Shown: positions 25,687-34,519, counted from the first letter of the stretch. The stretch: 64,000 nucleotides of DNA from an uncultured Oscillospiraceae bacterium (GCA_910586535.1 CAJUHS010000014.1:1-64000), one strand, 5' to 3'. Numbers and translations are program-made. Notes: generated by a model from the letters alone, not told the origin.

Positions 25687-26841
25687 ATGGCTGATAAAAG
25701 AGATTATTACGAGGTACTGGGGCTTCAGAAAGGGGCTTCCGAGGACGAACTTAAACAGGCGTTCAGAAAGCTGTCAAGAAAATATCACCCCGACTTTAAT
25801 CCCGACAACAAGGAAGCCGAGGAAAAATTTAAGGAGGTCAACGAGGCTTACGAGGTACTGTCTGACTCCGAAAAGCGTTCACGGTACGATCAGTTCGGCC
25901 ACGCGGGAGTAGATCCCTCCTATGGCGGCGGAGGCTACGGAGGAGGCTTCTCCGGCGGCTTCGGCGACATGGGCGATATCAGCGACATTTTCTCCAGCTT
26001 TTTCGGCGGCTTCGGAGGCTCGTCCTCAAGAAGCAATCCCAATGCCCCCAGACGGGGTCAGGATATCCAAAAAAGCGTTGTTATCGGCTTTATGGACGCC
26101 TGCAAGGGTATCAACACCGATATTCACATTTCACGCATGGAGAAATGCCCCGACTGTAACGGCTCGGGCGCGGCGGCGGGTTCATCGGCGGATACCTGTC
26201 CCGACTGCCACGGAACAGGTCAGATAAAGGTAACTCAGCGCACGCCTTTCGGAATGATATCCTCCCAGAAGCCATGTACAAAGTGCGGAGGAAAAGGTAC
26301 TATTATAAAAAATCCCTGTTCAAAATGCCATGGCAACGGTCGCGTCAGCGTTGAAAAAACTATCAGCGTTTCGATCCCTGCTGGCATTGACGACGGTCAG
26401 ACCATACGCACCTCAGGTCAGGGACACGGAGGCATAAACGGAGGTCCTTCGGGCGATCTGCTTATTACTGTTACCGTTCGTCCCGACGCTATTTTTGAGA
26501 GGGACGGGTACGACGTTCACACGGAAATGCCCATAACTTTTGTTCAGGCAGCTCTGGGCGCGGAGGTGGAAGTCCCCACTATCGACGGAACGGTTTCATA
26601 CAATATTCCGGAGGGCACTCAGCCTGGAACGGTTTTCCGCTTTAAGGGCAAAGGTATCAAAAAGCTGAACCGAAGCGAAAGAGGAAATCAGTTCGTTCAC
26701 GTTACGATAGAAGTTCCTGGCAATCTTACCAAAAAGCAGAAAGACCTGCTGAAAGCCTTTGACGAGTCTTTAGATGAAAACAAAAACTACAAAAAACGGA
26801 ACAATTTCTTTGATAAGATCAAACAGGCGTTTGAGAAGTAG
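25687..26841 (+). CDS. dnaJ: Chaperone protein DnaJ (Hsp40)
   Basis: A 384-residue type I DnaJ. The J domain has the HPD motif (KYHPDFNPD, near residue 33), then a Gly/Phe-rich region, and four zinc-binding CXXCXGXG repeats (CPDCNGSG, CPDCHGTG, CTKCGGKG, CSKCHGNG). The C-terminal substrate-binding domain completes it. It stimulates DnaK ATPase and delivers clients. The frame is open from 25669 but AAAGGA is 9 nt before the ATG at 25687, where the family start MADKRDYYEVLG falls. Last gene of the CIRCE operon. Confidence 0.97.
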   Translation: MADKRDYYEVLGLQKGASEDELKQAFRKLSRKYHPDFNPDNKEAEEKFKEVNEAYEVLSDSEKRSRYDQFGHAGVDPSYGGGGYGGGFSGGFGDMGDISDIFSSFFGGFGGSSSRSNPNAPRRGQDIQKSVVIGFMDACKGINTDIHISRMEKCPDCNGSGAAAGSSADTCPDCHGTGQIKVTQRTPFGMISSQKPCTKCGGKGTIIKNPCSKCHGNGRVSVEKTISVSIPAGIDDGQTIRTSGQGHGGINGGPSGDLLITVTVRPDAIFERDGYDVHTEMPITFVQAALGAEVEVPTIDGTVSYNIPEGTQPGTVFRFKGKGIKKLNRSERGNQFVHVTIEVPGNLTKKQKDLLKAFDESLDENKNYKKRNNFFDKIKQAFEK

Positions 26842-26867
26842 GATTTTTTAATTGCTATAGTACAAAA

Positions 26868-26883
26868 CGTTCCACGTGGAACA
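26868..26883. promoter_or_regulatory. parS site 1 (ParB centromere)
   Basis: CGTTCCACGTGGAACA, 15 of 16 to the palindrome TGTTCCACGTGGAACA seen perfectly elsewhere in this window. Between dnaJ and noc. Confidence 0.85.
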
Positions 26884-26900
26884 TTGTAAACAACAAAACA

Positions 26901-26932
26901 AAAAGCGGACGGTTTCTGTCGTCCGCTTTTTT
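26901..26932. terminator. Bidirectional terminator between dnaJ and noc
   Basis: AAAAGCGGACG (26901-26911) and CGTCCGCTTTT (26920-26930), T-rich on both exits; shared by the two convergent operons. Confidence 0.9.
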
Positions 26933-26940
26933 CTTATTAT

Positions 26941-27735
26941 TTATTTGGTAGGTATCCTGACAATGTACTCAATGTAGTCGTCATCCTGAATTTTTTTGGA
27001 ATCGGCGTTTATTCCCGCAGCTTTCATCATTTCTATCGCTTTATTAATAGTGTTGACAAACAGCCGCACATCCTTGAAAGCCGCACTGCGCCGTTTCATA
27101 TCGGCAAAATTCCGTTCCTTTTCAAGCATATTATCTATGTAACGCTCGGTATTCTCTACGTTCAGCCGCCGTTCATGAATTACCTCAATGGCGGCAAGCT
27201 GCTTCGGCGTATCCTCCAGTTTTAAAAGAGCCCGTGCATGGCGTTCGGTCAGTCCGTACTCAGCAGCTTTTCCCTGAACGGACTTGTCCAGTTTAAGCAG
27301 TCTCAGTTTATTTGCTACCGAGGATTGTGATTTTCCCAGCTTGACCGCAGCGTCCTCCTGGGTCATTCCGTAAAAATCAATAAGCCTTGCGATAGCTTCC
27401 GCCTCGTCGAAAACAGACAGATCACGCCGCTGAATGTTTTCTATAAGCGCCATTACCGCGGAATTTCGCTCCGTCATTGTAACCGCAATACACGGGACGA
27501 ACTCCATTCCAAGCAGCTTCGCCGCGCGCAGCCGTCTCTCCCCTGCCACAAGCTGAAAGCGGTCGTCGATTCTGCGGACTGTCAGCGGCTGCAAAATTCC
27601 GTTCTGACTGATACTCTGCGCCAATCCGTCGATATCGTCAAATTCCCGCCGCGGCTGATATGGATTGGGATCTATTTTCGCGGTCTCCACCTGAATAACC
27701 TTGTTAAGAGTTTTTTCCTTAACGAGAAACGGCAT
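26941..27735 (-). CDS. noc: ParB-family protein, Noc-like nucleoid occlusion factor
   Basis: A 264-residue ParB paralogue. The N-terminal CTP-binding domain has NPYQPRREFDD, QNGILQPLTVRR, LVAGERRLRAAKLLG and ALIENIQRRDLS. The central helix-turn-helix follows (MTQEDAAVKLGKSQSSVANK), then GLTERHARALLKLED, a segment characteristic of Noc. Noc binds its own sites and the membrane to keep division away from the nucleoid. A short basic/hydrophobic N terminus (MPFLVKEKTL) could be the membrane-targeting helix. The Noc label is inferred from the TERHARALL signature; DNA specificity was not tested. It lies downstream of parB behind a hairpin and an extended -10. Confidence 0.82.
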   Translation of the reverse strand: MPFLVKEKTLNKVIQVETAKIDPNPYQPRREFDDIDGLAQSISQNGILQPLTVRRIDDRFQLVAGERRLRAAKLLGMEFVPCIAVTMTERNSAVMALIENIQRRDLSVFDEAEAIARLIDFYGMTQEDAAVKLGKSQSSVANKLRLLKLDKSVQGKAAEYGLTERHARALLKLEDTPKQLAAIEVIHERRLNVENTERYIDNMLEKERNFADMKRRSAAFKDVRLFVNTINKAIEMMKAAGINADSKKIQDDDYIEYIVRIPTK

Positions 27736-27768
27736 AGCTACGCACTTCCTTTATTATTTTTCAGTGTT

Positions 27769-27777
27769 ATTATACCA
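27769..27777 (-). promoter_or_regulatory. Extended -10 promoter element before noc
   Basis: Minus strand TGGTATAAT (27777-27769) fits the TGnTATAAT extended -10. TTGACA upstream is 21 bp away, too far for a normal -35. About 30 nt before the noc start. Confidence 0.5.
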
Positions 27778-27801
27778 CTTCTATTTTCTGGAAAATGTCA
27801 A

Positions 27802-27838
27802 AACAGCGCATTTGCTTAAAATTAAACAATGCGCTGTT
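27802..27838 (-). terminator. Hairpin between parB and noc
   Basis: AACAGCGCATT (27802-27812) and AATGCGCTGTT (27828-27838) form an 11-bp stem. On the minus strand it is followed by TTGACATTTT, a moderate terminator that would uncouple noc from parB. Confidence 0.6.
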
Positions 27839-27900
27839 CTATATTCTTATATCCTGTATTCCTGCCGCTTGCTTCTAAATTATCTGAATTTCCATAACAT

Positions 27901-28770
27901 TTAATAACAGGTCAGCCTGTCCGCAAGATCGGCAAGCTCGTCCTTGCTGTAAAAATCAATTACAATCGTACCCTTTTCACCGTCCTTGGAGGTTATCTTA
28001 ACTTTTTTCTGCAAATGATCCTCAAGGCTTATCTGCATTTCGGTTATGTAACTCATGCTCGACCGTTCTTCGGCGGTTTTCGGTACGGACTGCTTTCCCT
28101 CAGTCTCAACATCCTTATCCGACCTTTCGGAAGCAAGCTTTTCTATCCCTCTTACGGTTATCTTTCCATCGGCTGCAAGCTTTGCTATTTCCAGCATGGT
28201 ATCCTCGGAGTCCGCCGAAGCGATAGCCTTTGCCTGCCCCGCAGAGAGCTTTCCCTTACGGAGCATTTCCACTATCTCATCCGGAAGATTGAGCAGCCTC
28301 ACCGAGTTTGCAATTGCAGAACGGGATTTTCCAACTGCCTTTGAAAGAGCCTCCTGAGTCATACCGTACTCGTCCATAAGAGCACGATATGCGGCGGCTT
28401 CCTCCACAGGGTTCAGATCCTGCCTCTGAATGTTTTCAATAAGCGCAATCTGAGCGGTCTCCTCGTCGGTAAAGTCCTTTACCACAACGGGAACGTCGCT
28501 CATACCAAGCATACGGCAGGCTCTCCAGCGGCGTTCTCCCGCCACGATCTGATAGCCCTCCTCCATTGGACGGACAACTATCGGTTGTATAAGCCCGTGC
28601 TGACGGATACTGTCTGCAAGCTCTGCTATAGCAGCCTCGTCAAAATCCTGTCTGGGCTGTTTGCGGTTCGGTTCAATTTCCGAAATTCTCAGGGTATGGG
28701 TATCGCCGCCCTCGGCTCCGTTATCTCCGAAAAGTGCGTCAAGACCCATTCCCAAACTTTTTTTAGCCAT
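27901..28770 (-). CDS. parB: Chromosome-partitioning protein ParB (Spo0J)
   Basis: A 289-residue ParB. The N terminus KKSLGMGLDALFGD is the usual ParA-stimulating peptide region. The CTPase motifs follow (NRKQPRQDFDE, QHGLIQPIVVRP, GERRWRACRMLG, ALIENIQRQDLNPVEE), then the helix-turn-helix MTQEALSKAVGKSRSAIANS, and a C-terminal dimerisation domain ending LADRLTCY. It loads at parS as a CTP-dependent sliding clamp and recruits condensin. 46 bp after parA on the same strand, with a degenerate parS in that gap. Confidence 0.97.
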   Translation of the reverse strand: MAKKSLGMGLDALFGDNGAEGGDTHTLRISEIEPNRKQPRQDFDEAAIAELADSIRQHGLIQPIVVRPMEEGYQIVAGERRWRACRMLGMSDVPVVVKDFTDEETAQIALIENIQRQDLNPVEEAAAYRALMDEYGMTQEALSKAVGKSRSAIANSVRLLNLPDEIVEMLRKGKLSAGQAKAIASADSEDTMLEIAKLAADGKITVRGIEKLASERSDKDVETEGKQSVPKTAEERSSMSYITEMQISLEDHLQKKVKITSKDGEKGTIVIDFYSKDELADLADRLTCY

Positions 28771-28784
28771 ATCCTACTGTTAAT

Positions 28785-28800
28785 TGTCCCACGCGGAACA
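28785..28800. promoter_or_regulatory. Degenerate parS-like site 2
   Basis: TGTCCCACGCGGAACA differs from TGTTCCACGTGGAACA at two positions. Between parA and parB. Confidence 0.55.
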
Positions 28801-28816
28801 ACTTCTCCCCCTTTCG

Positions 28817-29614
28817 TTATTTTTTCGACGCGGCAAGAGCTTTTTCGGCAGCCTTGTGCCGCTTCAGAAGCTCCTCCGTAAACATTTCGTAAGCCTCCGC
28901 GCCGCGGGAGCTTTTATCATAGTACACAACCGGCTTTCCGAAGCTGGGAGCCTCGGATATGCGCACATTTCTTGGTATTACCGTTTTAAACATTTTCTTC
29001 GGGAAATGCTTTTTTACCTCGTTTACAACCTGACCTGTAAGGTTAAGCCGTCCGTCGAACATAGTGAAAAGTATTCCCTCGATATCTATTGTGGGATTGT
29101 AACGCTGCTTTACCAGCCGTATAGATTCCACAAGCTGGGATAGTCCCTCCATTGCAAAATATTCGCAGGTCATTGGAACGAGCACCGTATCGCAGGCGCA
29201 AAGCGCATTTACCGGAATAAGCGACAGCGACGGCGGACAGTCAAGCAGTATATAGTCGTAATCCTGCTTTATTGTGAGAAGCTGCATTTTCATGCGCTTC
29301 TGCATATTATCCACCTCGATAAGCTCAATATCAGCCGCGGCAAGGGATGAGGTCGCAGGCACAAGCCACACGTTCTCAAACTCGGTTTTAATAACCGCTT
29401 CATGTATCCTCCGAAGTCCAAGAAGCGCATCGTATGTAGATATTCCCACATTTTTTTTGCGGATACCGAATCCGCTTGTGGTATTTCCCTGGGCGTCCAT
29501 GTCCACACAAAGGACTTTTTTCTTTCTCTGTCCCAGGCACGCCGCAAGATTAACAACGGTTGTGGATTTTCCCACGCCGCCCTTTTGATTTGCGACAGCA
29601 ATAATAATTGCCAT
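28817..29614 (-). CDS. parA: Chromosome-partitioning ATPase ParA (Soj)
   Basis: A 265-residue ParA/Soj. The deviant Walker A is NQKGGVGKSTT near residue 9, followed by VDMDAQGNTT and the switch ILLDCPPSL. It binds DNA as an ATP dimer and moves ParB-parS complexes; in Bacillus it also controls DnaA. The frame is open to 29695 but AAAGGA stands 8 nt before the ATG at 29614, where family members begin MAIIIAVANQKGG. Two parS sites lie immediately upstream. Confidence 0.97.
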   Translation of the reverse strand: MAIIIAVANQKGGVGKSTTVVNLAACLGQRKKKVLCVDMDAQGNTTSGFGIRKKNVGISTYDALLGLRRIHEAVIKTEFENVWLVPATSSLAAADIELIEVDNMQKRMKMQLLTIKQDYDYILLDCPPSLSLIPVNALCACDTVLVPMTCEYFAMEGLSQLVESIRLVKQRYNPTIDIEGILFTMFDGRLNLTGQVVNEVKKHFPKKMFKTVIPRNVRISEAPSFGKPVVYYDKSSRGAEAYEMFTEELLKRHKAAEKALAASKK

Positions 29615-29710
29615 GACAGTCTTCCTTTCAGTTTCAGTAGCTTTAATTATACCATATTTTATTAGCAAATGCAATAATTTTCTCAAATTTAGCAAATAAA
29701 AGATAAAAAT

Positions 29711-29726
29711 TGTTCCACGTGGAACA
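29711..29726. promoter_or_regulatory. parS site 3, perfect palindrome
   Basis: TGTTCCACGTGGAACA, a perfect 16-bp palindrome, between rsmG and parA. Confidence 0.92.
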
Positions 29727-29762
29727 ATTTACATACAAACACCGCCTATTGGCAGTGACAAC

Positions 29763-29778
29763 TGTTTCACATGGAACA
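29763..29778. promoter_or_regulatory. parS site 4
   Basis: TGTTTCACATGGAACA, two differences from site 3, 52 bp from it and just after the rsmG stop. Confidence 0.78.
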
Positions 29779-29781
29779 TTT

Positions 29782-30495
29782 TTATAAGGGTTTTTTAGAT
29801 ATCTGACCACCGTTTCTTGGATACTTTTCTGCTGTCAATGCAATTTTTTGTACTATTATAAGTACCCGTCTGTCTCCACTTGGAAGTCCGTATTCCTTAA
29901 CGTCGGCGATTTCTCCGCCCAGAAGCTTAACGGCATTTTCGCCCTCACGATAATTTTCATTGGGACCTTTCATTGCCGCAAATACCCCGCCGACTTTCAC
30001 AAAAGGAAGGCAGTATTCCGCAAGCACAGGCATTGCCGCTACAGCTCTTGCAAATGCCGCTCCGAATTTTTCTCTGTACGAAGAGTTTCGTCCTCCCTCT
30101 TCGGCTCTTGCATGAACAAATTTTGCCTCAACATTTGCTTTTCCGCAAGCCGATGAAAGAAAGTTAATGCGTTTGTTGAGACTGTCCAGCAAAGTAAGTT
30201 TAACATCGGGACGGTATATTTTTATCGGTACTCCCGGAAATCCTGCCCCCGTGCCTACATCAATTATTTTTTCTTTATCGGGGATATCCAAAAATTTCAG
30301 CGGCAGTATACTGTCAAGAAAGTGCTTTACCGCAATACCATCGGGATCGGTTATCCCGGTAAGGTTCATTTTTTCGTTCCATTCCACAAGAGCCTCGGCA
30401 TATGCCAAAAACTGTGCGTATCGTTCTTCTGTAACCTCAAATCCCTCTGCGGAGAAAATTTCCGCAAAATTTTTAAATTCAGGCAGTGTTGACAT
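29782..30495 (-). CDS. rsmG: 16S rRNA (guanine527-N7)-methyltransferase
   Basis: A 237-residue RsmG (GidB). The SAM-binding motif DVGTGAGFPGVPIKI is near residue 78, preceded by NLTGITDPDGIAVKHFLDSI and followed by LLDSLNKRINFL and HARAEE. It methylates G527 in the 530 loop of 16S rRNA; loss gives low-level streptomycin resistance in several bacteria. 12 bp after mnmG in the same operon, as is usual near oriC. Confidence 0.96.
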   Translation of the reverse strand: MSTLPEFKNFAEIFSAEGFEVTEERYAQFLAYAEALVEWNEKMNLTGITDPDGIAVKHFLDSILPLKFLDIPDKEKIIDVGTGAGFPGVPIKIYRPDVKLTLLDSLNKRINFLSSACGKANVEAKFVHARAEEGGRNSSYREKFGAAFARAVAAMPVLAEYCLPFVKVGGVFAAMKGPNENYREGENAVKLLGGEIADVKEYGLPSGDRRVLIIVQKIALTAEKYPRNGGQISKKPL

Positions 30496-30507
30496 ATTTA
30501 CTTCCCC

Positions 30508-32379
30508 TTACTTGTTGGCGGAAAGCCAAATTATAAGTACGCTCACATCTGCGGGCGAGACTCCCGATATCCTGCTTGCCTGTCCGATATTCTCAGGCTG
30601 GATACGGTTCAGCTTCTCCTGAGATTCAAGGCTCAGACCTTTTATCTCTTTATAGTCAAATGGCTGCGGAAGACGTTTATTTTCAAGTTTTCTAACGTGT
30701 TCCACCTCTGCAAGCTGCCGCTCAATGTAGCCCTCATATTCTATCTGCAACCCCACCTGTTCCTGCACTTCAAACGGAAGCTCCGGTCTTTCCCCGTCAA
30801 AAGGAGCTAAATCTTCATAGGATATCTGCGGGCGGCGGATAAGATCGCTCATCTTCACGCCTGTGGAAATCTCCGCCGTACCCTTTTGAAGCAGCAGTTC
30901 GTTAAGTTCCGCTGTGGGAGACAAAGTTTTCGACTTAACGCGGGAAATTTCCTGCTTTATCTGCAATTGTTTCACGTGGAACAATTTGTAACGCTTTTCC
31001 GAAATAAGTCCTATTTCGTATCCAAGCGGAGTAAGCCTCTCGTCCGCATTATCCTGACGAAGCAGAAGCCTGTATTCACTTCTGGAGGTCATCATACGGT
31101 ATGGATCAAGACAGCCCTTTATTACAAGGTCGTCGATAAGCGTTCCGATATAGGATGAAGAACGGCTTAATGTTATTCCTTCCTGACCTTTGCAGTACCG
31201 CGCCGCGTTTATTCCCGCAACAAGTCCCTGTGCAGCGGCTTCTTCGTAACCGGACGTGCCGTTAAACTGTCCCGCACCGTAGAGTCCCCTTATATTCTTA
31301 AATTCCAAAGTATGCTTCAAATCCTGAGGATTGCAGCAGTCGTACTCGATAGCATAGGCATTTCGCATTATCTCAACGCGCTCAAGCCCCTTTATTGTAC
31401 GTAAAAATGCAATCTGCACGTCCTCGGGCAGAGACGAAGACATGCCCTGCAAATAAAATTCCTCCGTATCCAGACCCATTGGTTCTATAAAGAGCTGATG
31501 CCTCGGACGTTCGGAAAACCGGACGATTTTGTCCTCTATCGACGGACAGTACCGCGGACCAATACCCTCAATTCGTCCCGAATACATAGGCGACCTGTGA
31601 ATATTTTCATGGATAACGCGGTGAGTCTCCACGTTTGTGTATGCAACATAACAAGGCACAATATTTTCAAGTCCCTCGCGGGAGGTTTCAAAGGAAAACG
31701 GCTGAATATCACTGTCTCCGTGCTGTATCTCCAGCTTGTCAAAATCAATGGAACGGCGGTGGACTCGGCTGGGAGTACCCGTCTTGAAGCGGCGTATCTC
31801 AATACCAAGCTTTTTCAGACTGTCCGAAAGGCCCCTCGCCGGCAAAGTGCTGTCTGGACCGCTTTCATAGGAAACATCTCCAACATGGATAAGTCCTTTC
31901 AGATAAGTACCGGTGGCGATTATTGCAGTCTTTACCTTATACTCGCCGCCCAGATGTGTAACTATTCCGGTAACTGTACCGTTTTCGGCAAGAATTTCCG
32001 TTACCTCCGCCTGCTTCACGTCAAGGTTTTCCTGCATTTCACATATTTTTTTCATATGGTTATGGTACTTTACTCTGTCTGCCTGTACCCTGAGACTGTG
32101 CACCGCAGGTCCCTTTCCCCTGTTGAGCATACGGCTCTGAATAAAACAAGCGTCGGCGGCTTTTCCCATTTCACCGCCGAGAGCGTCTATCTCGCGGACA
32201 AGATGACCCTTTGCAGTTCCTCCTATAGAAGGATTGCATGGCATATTTGCAATATTGTCCAGAGATATTGTAAACATGACCGTTTTTGCGCCAAGCCGCG
32301 CTGCAGCCAGAGCTGCCTCAACTCCCGCGTGTCCCGCTCCGATAACAGCCACATCGTAGCTGTCTATATAGTGACTCAT
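30508..32379 (-). CDS. mnmG: tRNA uridine-5-carboxymethylaminomethyl modification enzyme MnmG
   Basis: A 623-residue MnmG (GidA), the FAD partner of MnmE in modifying U34 of tRNAs. The FAD motif VAVIGAGHAGVEAALAAARLG starts near residue 10; NIANMPCNPSIGGTAKGHLV and MLNRGKGPAVHSLRVQADR are hallmark blocks. The C-terminal helical domain closes with RISGVSPADVSVLIIWL. GGGAGG lies 7 nt before the ATG at 32379; the frame opens five codons further up without a site. A parS palindrome is embedded in the coding sequence near residues 466-471 (LFHVKQ). Confidence 0.98.
   Translation of the reverse strand: MSHYIDSYDVAVIGAGHAGVEAALAAARLGAKTVMFTISLDNIANMPCNPSIGGTAKGHLVREIDALGGEMGKAADACFIQSRMLNRGKGPAVHSLRVQADRVKYHNHMKKICEMQENLDVKQAEVTEILAENGTVTGIVTHLGGEYKVKTAIIATGTYLKGLIHVGDVSYESGPDSTLPARGLSDSLKKLGIEIRRFKTGTPSRVHRRSIDFDKLEIQHGDSDIQPFSFETSREGLENIVPCYVAYTNVETHRVIHENIHRSPMYSGRIEGIGPRYCPSIEDKIVRFSERPRHQLFIEPMGLDTEEFYLQGMSSSLPEDVQIAFLRTIKGLERVEIMRNAYAIEYDCCNPQDLKHTLEFKNIRGLYGAGQFNGTSGYEEAAAQGLVAGINAARYCKGQEGITLSRSSSYIGTLIDDLVIKGCLDPYRMMTSRSEYRLLLRQDNADERLTPLGYEIGLISEKRYKLFHVKQLQIKQEISRVKSKTLSPTAELNELLLQKGTAEISTGVKMSDLIRRPQISYEDLAPFDGERPELPFEVQEQVGLQIEYEGYIERQLAEVEHVRKLENKRLPQPFDYKEIKGLSLESQEKLNRIQPENIGQASRISGVSPADVSVLIIWLSANK
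30968..30983. promoter_or_regulatory. parS site 5, inside mnmG
   Basis: TGTTTCACGTGGAACA, one base from the perfect palindrome of site 3 and one from the classical Bacillus TGTTTCACGTGAAACA. It is read as LFHVKQ in MnmG. Confidence 0.9.
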
Positions 32380-32466
32380 TTTTTGACCTCCCAAATACGG
32401 AAAAATTCCGCAGGCAATTATATCTTAATTTACCATATGCTTAAATGCTTAAAGTTTAAAGAAAAT

Positions 32467-32482
32467 TGTTCCACGTGGAACA
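32467..32482. promoter_or_regulatory. parS site 6, perfect palindrome
   Basis: TGTTCCACGTGGAACA between the GNAT gene and mnmG; extended symmetry AAAATTGT...ACAATTTT surrounds it. Confidence 0.92.
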
Positions 32483-32500
32483 ATTTTCAGATAAATAAAA

Positions 32501-33043
32501 TTATTCTGTAATATTCATAGACACCAGTCTGCTTGCCGCGCCAAGATATTTTTTCATCATGCTTTCATACTCCTCAGGCTTGACGAGTCCTGTACCCATT
32601 ACATCATATGTTACTGTCGCCTCTCGAATGGTCAGCGGCAGCGGCCTCAGGCTGTTTCTCATATAAAATTTTCTGCGCTTTTGCCGCTCTTCAAAATTAT
32701 TTGCGGAATCGTCAAGCTGTTCCAATGCAAGGAAAATTCTCTGTCCCTCATAATGTATCAAAATCGACTGCAAAGCCTTGCTGCCTATTCCTCTGCCCCT
32801 CATATTTTCCGAAAGCGCAAGATAAAACAAATAGGACGCACTTCCCTCACTAATTACATAAGCAAGTCCTGACCATTTTCCGTCGGCATAAATACCCCAG
32901 AAATCAACGTTTTCTTTTCCCGACTTCATAGCCAGAAGCCACATGGGAGCCCTTTCATCGGCTGGAAAAGCAGTCCTGTAGAGACGGCCTATATTTCTAT
33001 AGTCCTTGCTGAACATATTTATCCTTTTAAGAGTGATTATCAT
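32501..33043 (-). CDS. GNAT-family N-acetyltransferase
   Basis: A 180-residue GNAT protein. The acetyl-CoA loop is ENMRGRGIGSKAL near residue 80, preceded by a SYLFYLALSE strand and followed by IFLALEQLDD. The acceptor is unknown. Two starts are possible: the ATG at 33043 with AAAGGA at 8 nt (chosen), and one nine codons in with AAAGGA at 5 nt. It is inserted between mnmE and mnmG, which are adjacent in most Bacillota, and is co-oriented with them. Confidence 0.85.
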   Translation of the reverse strand: MIITLKRINMFSKDYRNIGRLYRTAFPADERAPMWLLAMKSGKENVDFWGIYADGKWSGLAYVISEGSASYLFYLALSENMRGRGIGSKALQSILIHYEGQRIFLALEQLDDSANNFEERQKRRKFYMRNSLRPLPLTIREATVTYDVMGTGLVKPEEYESMMKKYLGAASRLVSMNITE

Positions 33044-33082
33044 TATAATAGTCCTTTCAAATTTTCGGACGTTTTCACGCCG

Positions 33083-34453
33083 CTATTTTCCCACGCAGAA
33101 ACGTGAGAACACCTCGTCAACAACAGCTTCGGAAGCCTTTTCACCCGTCAGCTCCAGCAGCGAATTTTCTCCGTCGTCTATAAGAACGGTGACTGCGTCA
33201 AAGGTCGCTCCCGCCTTGAGAGCCTCCAAAGCATCTGTAAAGCACTGCTTTGCTTTTAAAGCACAGCTTCTTTGCCGTTCGTTTGCAAGTATACCCATAT
33301 CTGCTGAAAATCCTGATATTCCGTAAAGCTTTTCAACCGCAGCTTTAAGAGCGTCAATGCCATCTCCTTTTTCAGCGGAGACCGTTACGCTGTTCTTAAA
33401 GCAATCGGAAATTTCCTCAAAATCAAACCGCTGCTCCAAATCTGATTTATTCAGCACCGCAATAGAATTACGGTTCCTGCACCTTTCGGAAAGCTCCCTG
33501 TCCTCATCGGTAATAAGGCTTCCAACATCAAAAACCGCAAGTATAAGATCGGCGGAATCAAGCTTTTTTCTCGCCCTGTCTACACCGATACTCTCAACGC
33601 TGTCCTCGGTATCATGAATACCCGCCGTATCTGAAAGCCGCAGAACAATATCCCCCAAACGAACTGATTCCTCAACAATGTCTCGGGTCGTGCCCGCCGT
33701 GTCGGAAACAATACTCCTTTCACAGCCGGCTAAAAGATTCATCAGAGTGCTTTTTCCCACATTGGGACGTCCTGCAATAACGGTATCAGCGCCCTCCCTG
33801 ACAATACGACCGCTTTCATAGGATTCAAGAAGTTCACCCAATTCGGCAATTCCCGCTTCAAGAACTGCGGATATTTCATACTCCTCCACAGCTGGGATAT
33901 CGTCGTCGGGGTAATCAACCCAAGCCGCAAGAGAGCCGAGAAGCTTTAACATTCCATCAGAGACCGTTTTTATGCGGCGGAACAGCGCACCGTCCCGAAG
34001 AGCCTCGGCACATTTCAGACCTGCGCCTCCGTCAGCTGAAATAATGTCCATAACAGCTTCAGCCTGAGTAAGGCTCATTTTTCCATTAAGAAACGCACGC
34101 TTTGTAAATTCTCCCGCGCCGGCAGGCTTAGCTCCTCTGTCAAAAATAAGCCTCAGTATCTGCTCTGTAACAAAAATACCTCCATGGCAGGAAATTTCAA
34201 CAACGTCCTCTCCTGTATAGGATTTAGGCGCACGGAAAACCGTCAGTACCCCGTCGTCCATAATCTCATCGCCGTTTACAATCTTTCCGTAAGCGCAAGT
34301 GTATCCCTCCATTTCCGATGGGGGAATTTTGCAGGACACAGACTGAAAAACCTTGTCCGCCACAGAAAGAGCGTCCTCTCCCGAAATGCGTATAACAGAT
34401 ATCCCTCCCTGAGCGCGAGGAGTTGAAATTGCCGCAGCAGTATCAGTTGACAT
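33083..34453 (-). CDS. mnmE: tRNA modification GTPase MnmE
   Basis: A 456-residue MnmE (TrmE). The N-terminal folate-binding domain begins DTAAAISTPRAQGGISVIRI. The helical domain and G domain follow, with G1 GRPNVGKST, G2/G3 GTTRDIVEE and DTAGIHD, and NKSD. The protein ends FCVGK, giving the catalytic C-terminal CxGK motif. With MnmG it makes cmnm5U34. GGAGG sits 6 nt before the ATG at 34453; the frame is open 17 codons further up without a ribosome site. Confidence 0.97.
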   Translation of the reverse strand: MSTDTAAAISTPRAQGGISVIRISGEDALSVADKVFQSVSCKIPPSEMEGYTCAYGKIVNGDEIMDDGVLTVFRAPKSYTGEDVVEISCHGGIFVTEQILRLIFDRGAKPAGAGEFTKRAFLNGKMSLTQAEAVMDIISADGGAGLKCAEALRDGALFRRIKTVSDGMLKLLGSLAAWVDYPDDDIPAVEEYEISAVLEAGIAELGELLESYESGRIVREGADTVIAGRPNVGKSTLMNLLAGCERSIVSDTAGTTRDIVEESVRLGDIVLRLSDTAGIHDTEDSVESIGVDRARKKLDSADLILAVFDVGSLITDEDRELSERCRNRNSIAVLNKSDLEQRFDFEEISDCFKNSVTVSAEKGDGIDALKAAVEKLYGISGFSADMGILANERQRSCALKAKQCFTDALEALKAGATFDAVTVLIDDGENSLLELTGEKASEAVVDEVFSRFCVGK

Positions 34454-34519
34454 AATTACCTCCAAAAGAAAAGGGAGCACGGGAATCCTCCCATGCTCCC
34501 GCATGAACCATTTTTAAAT

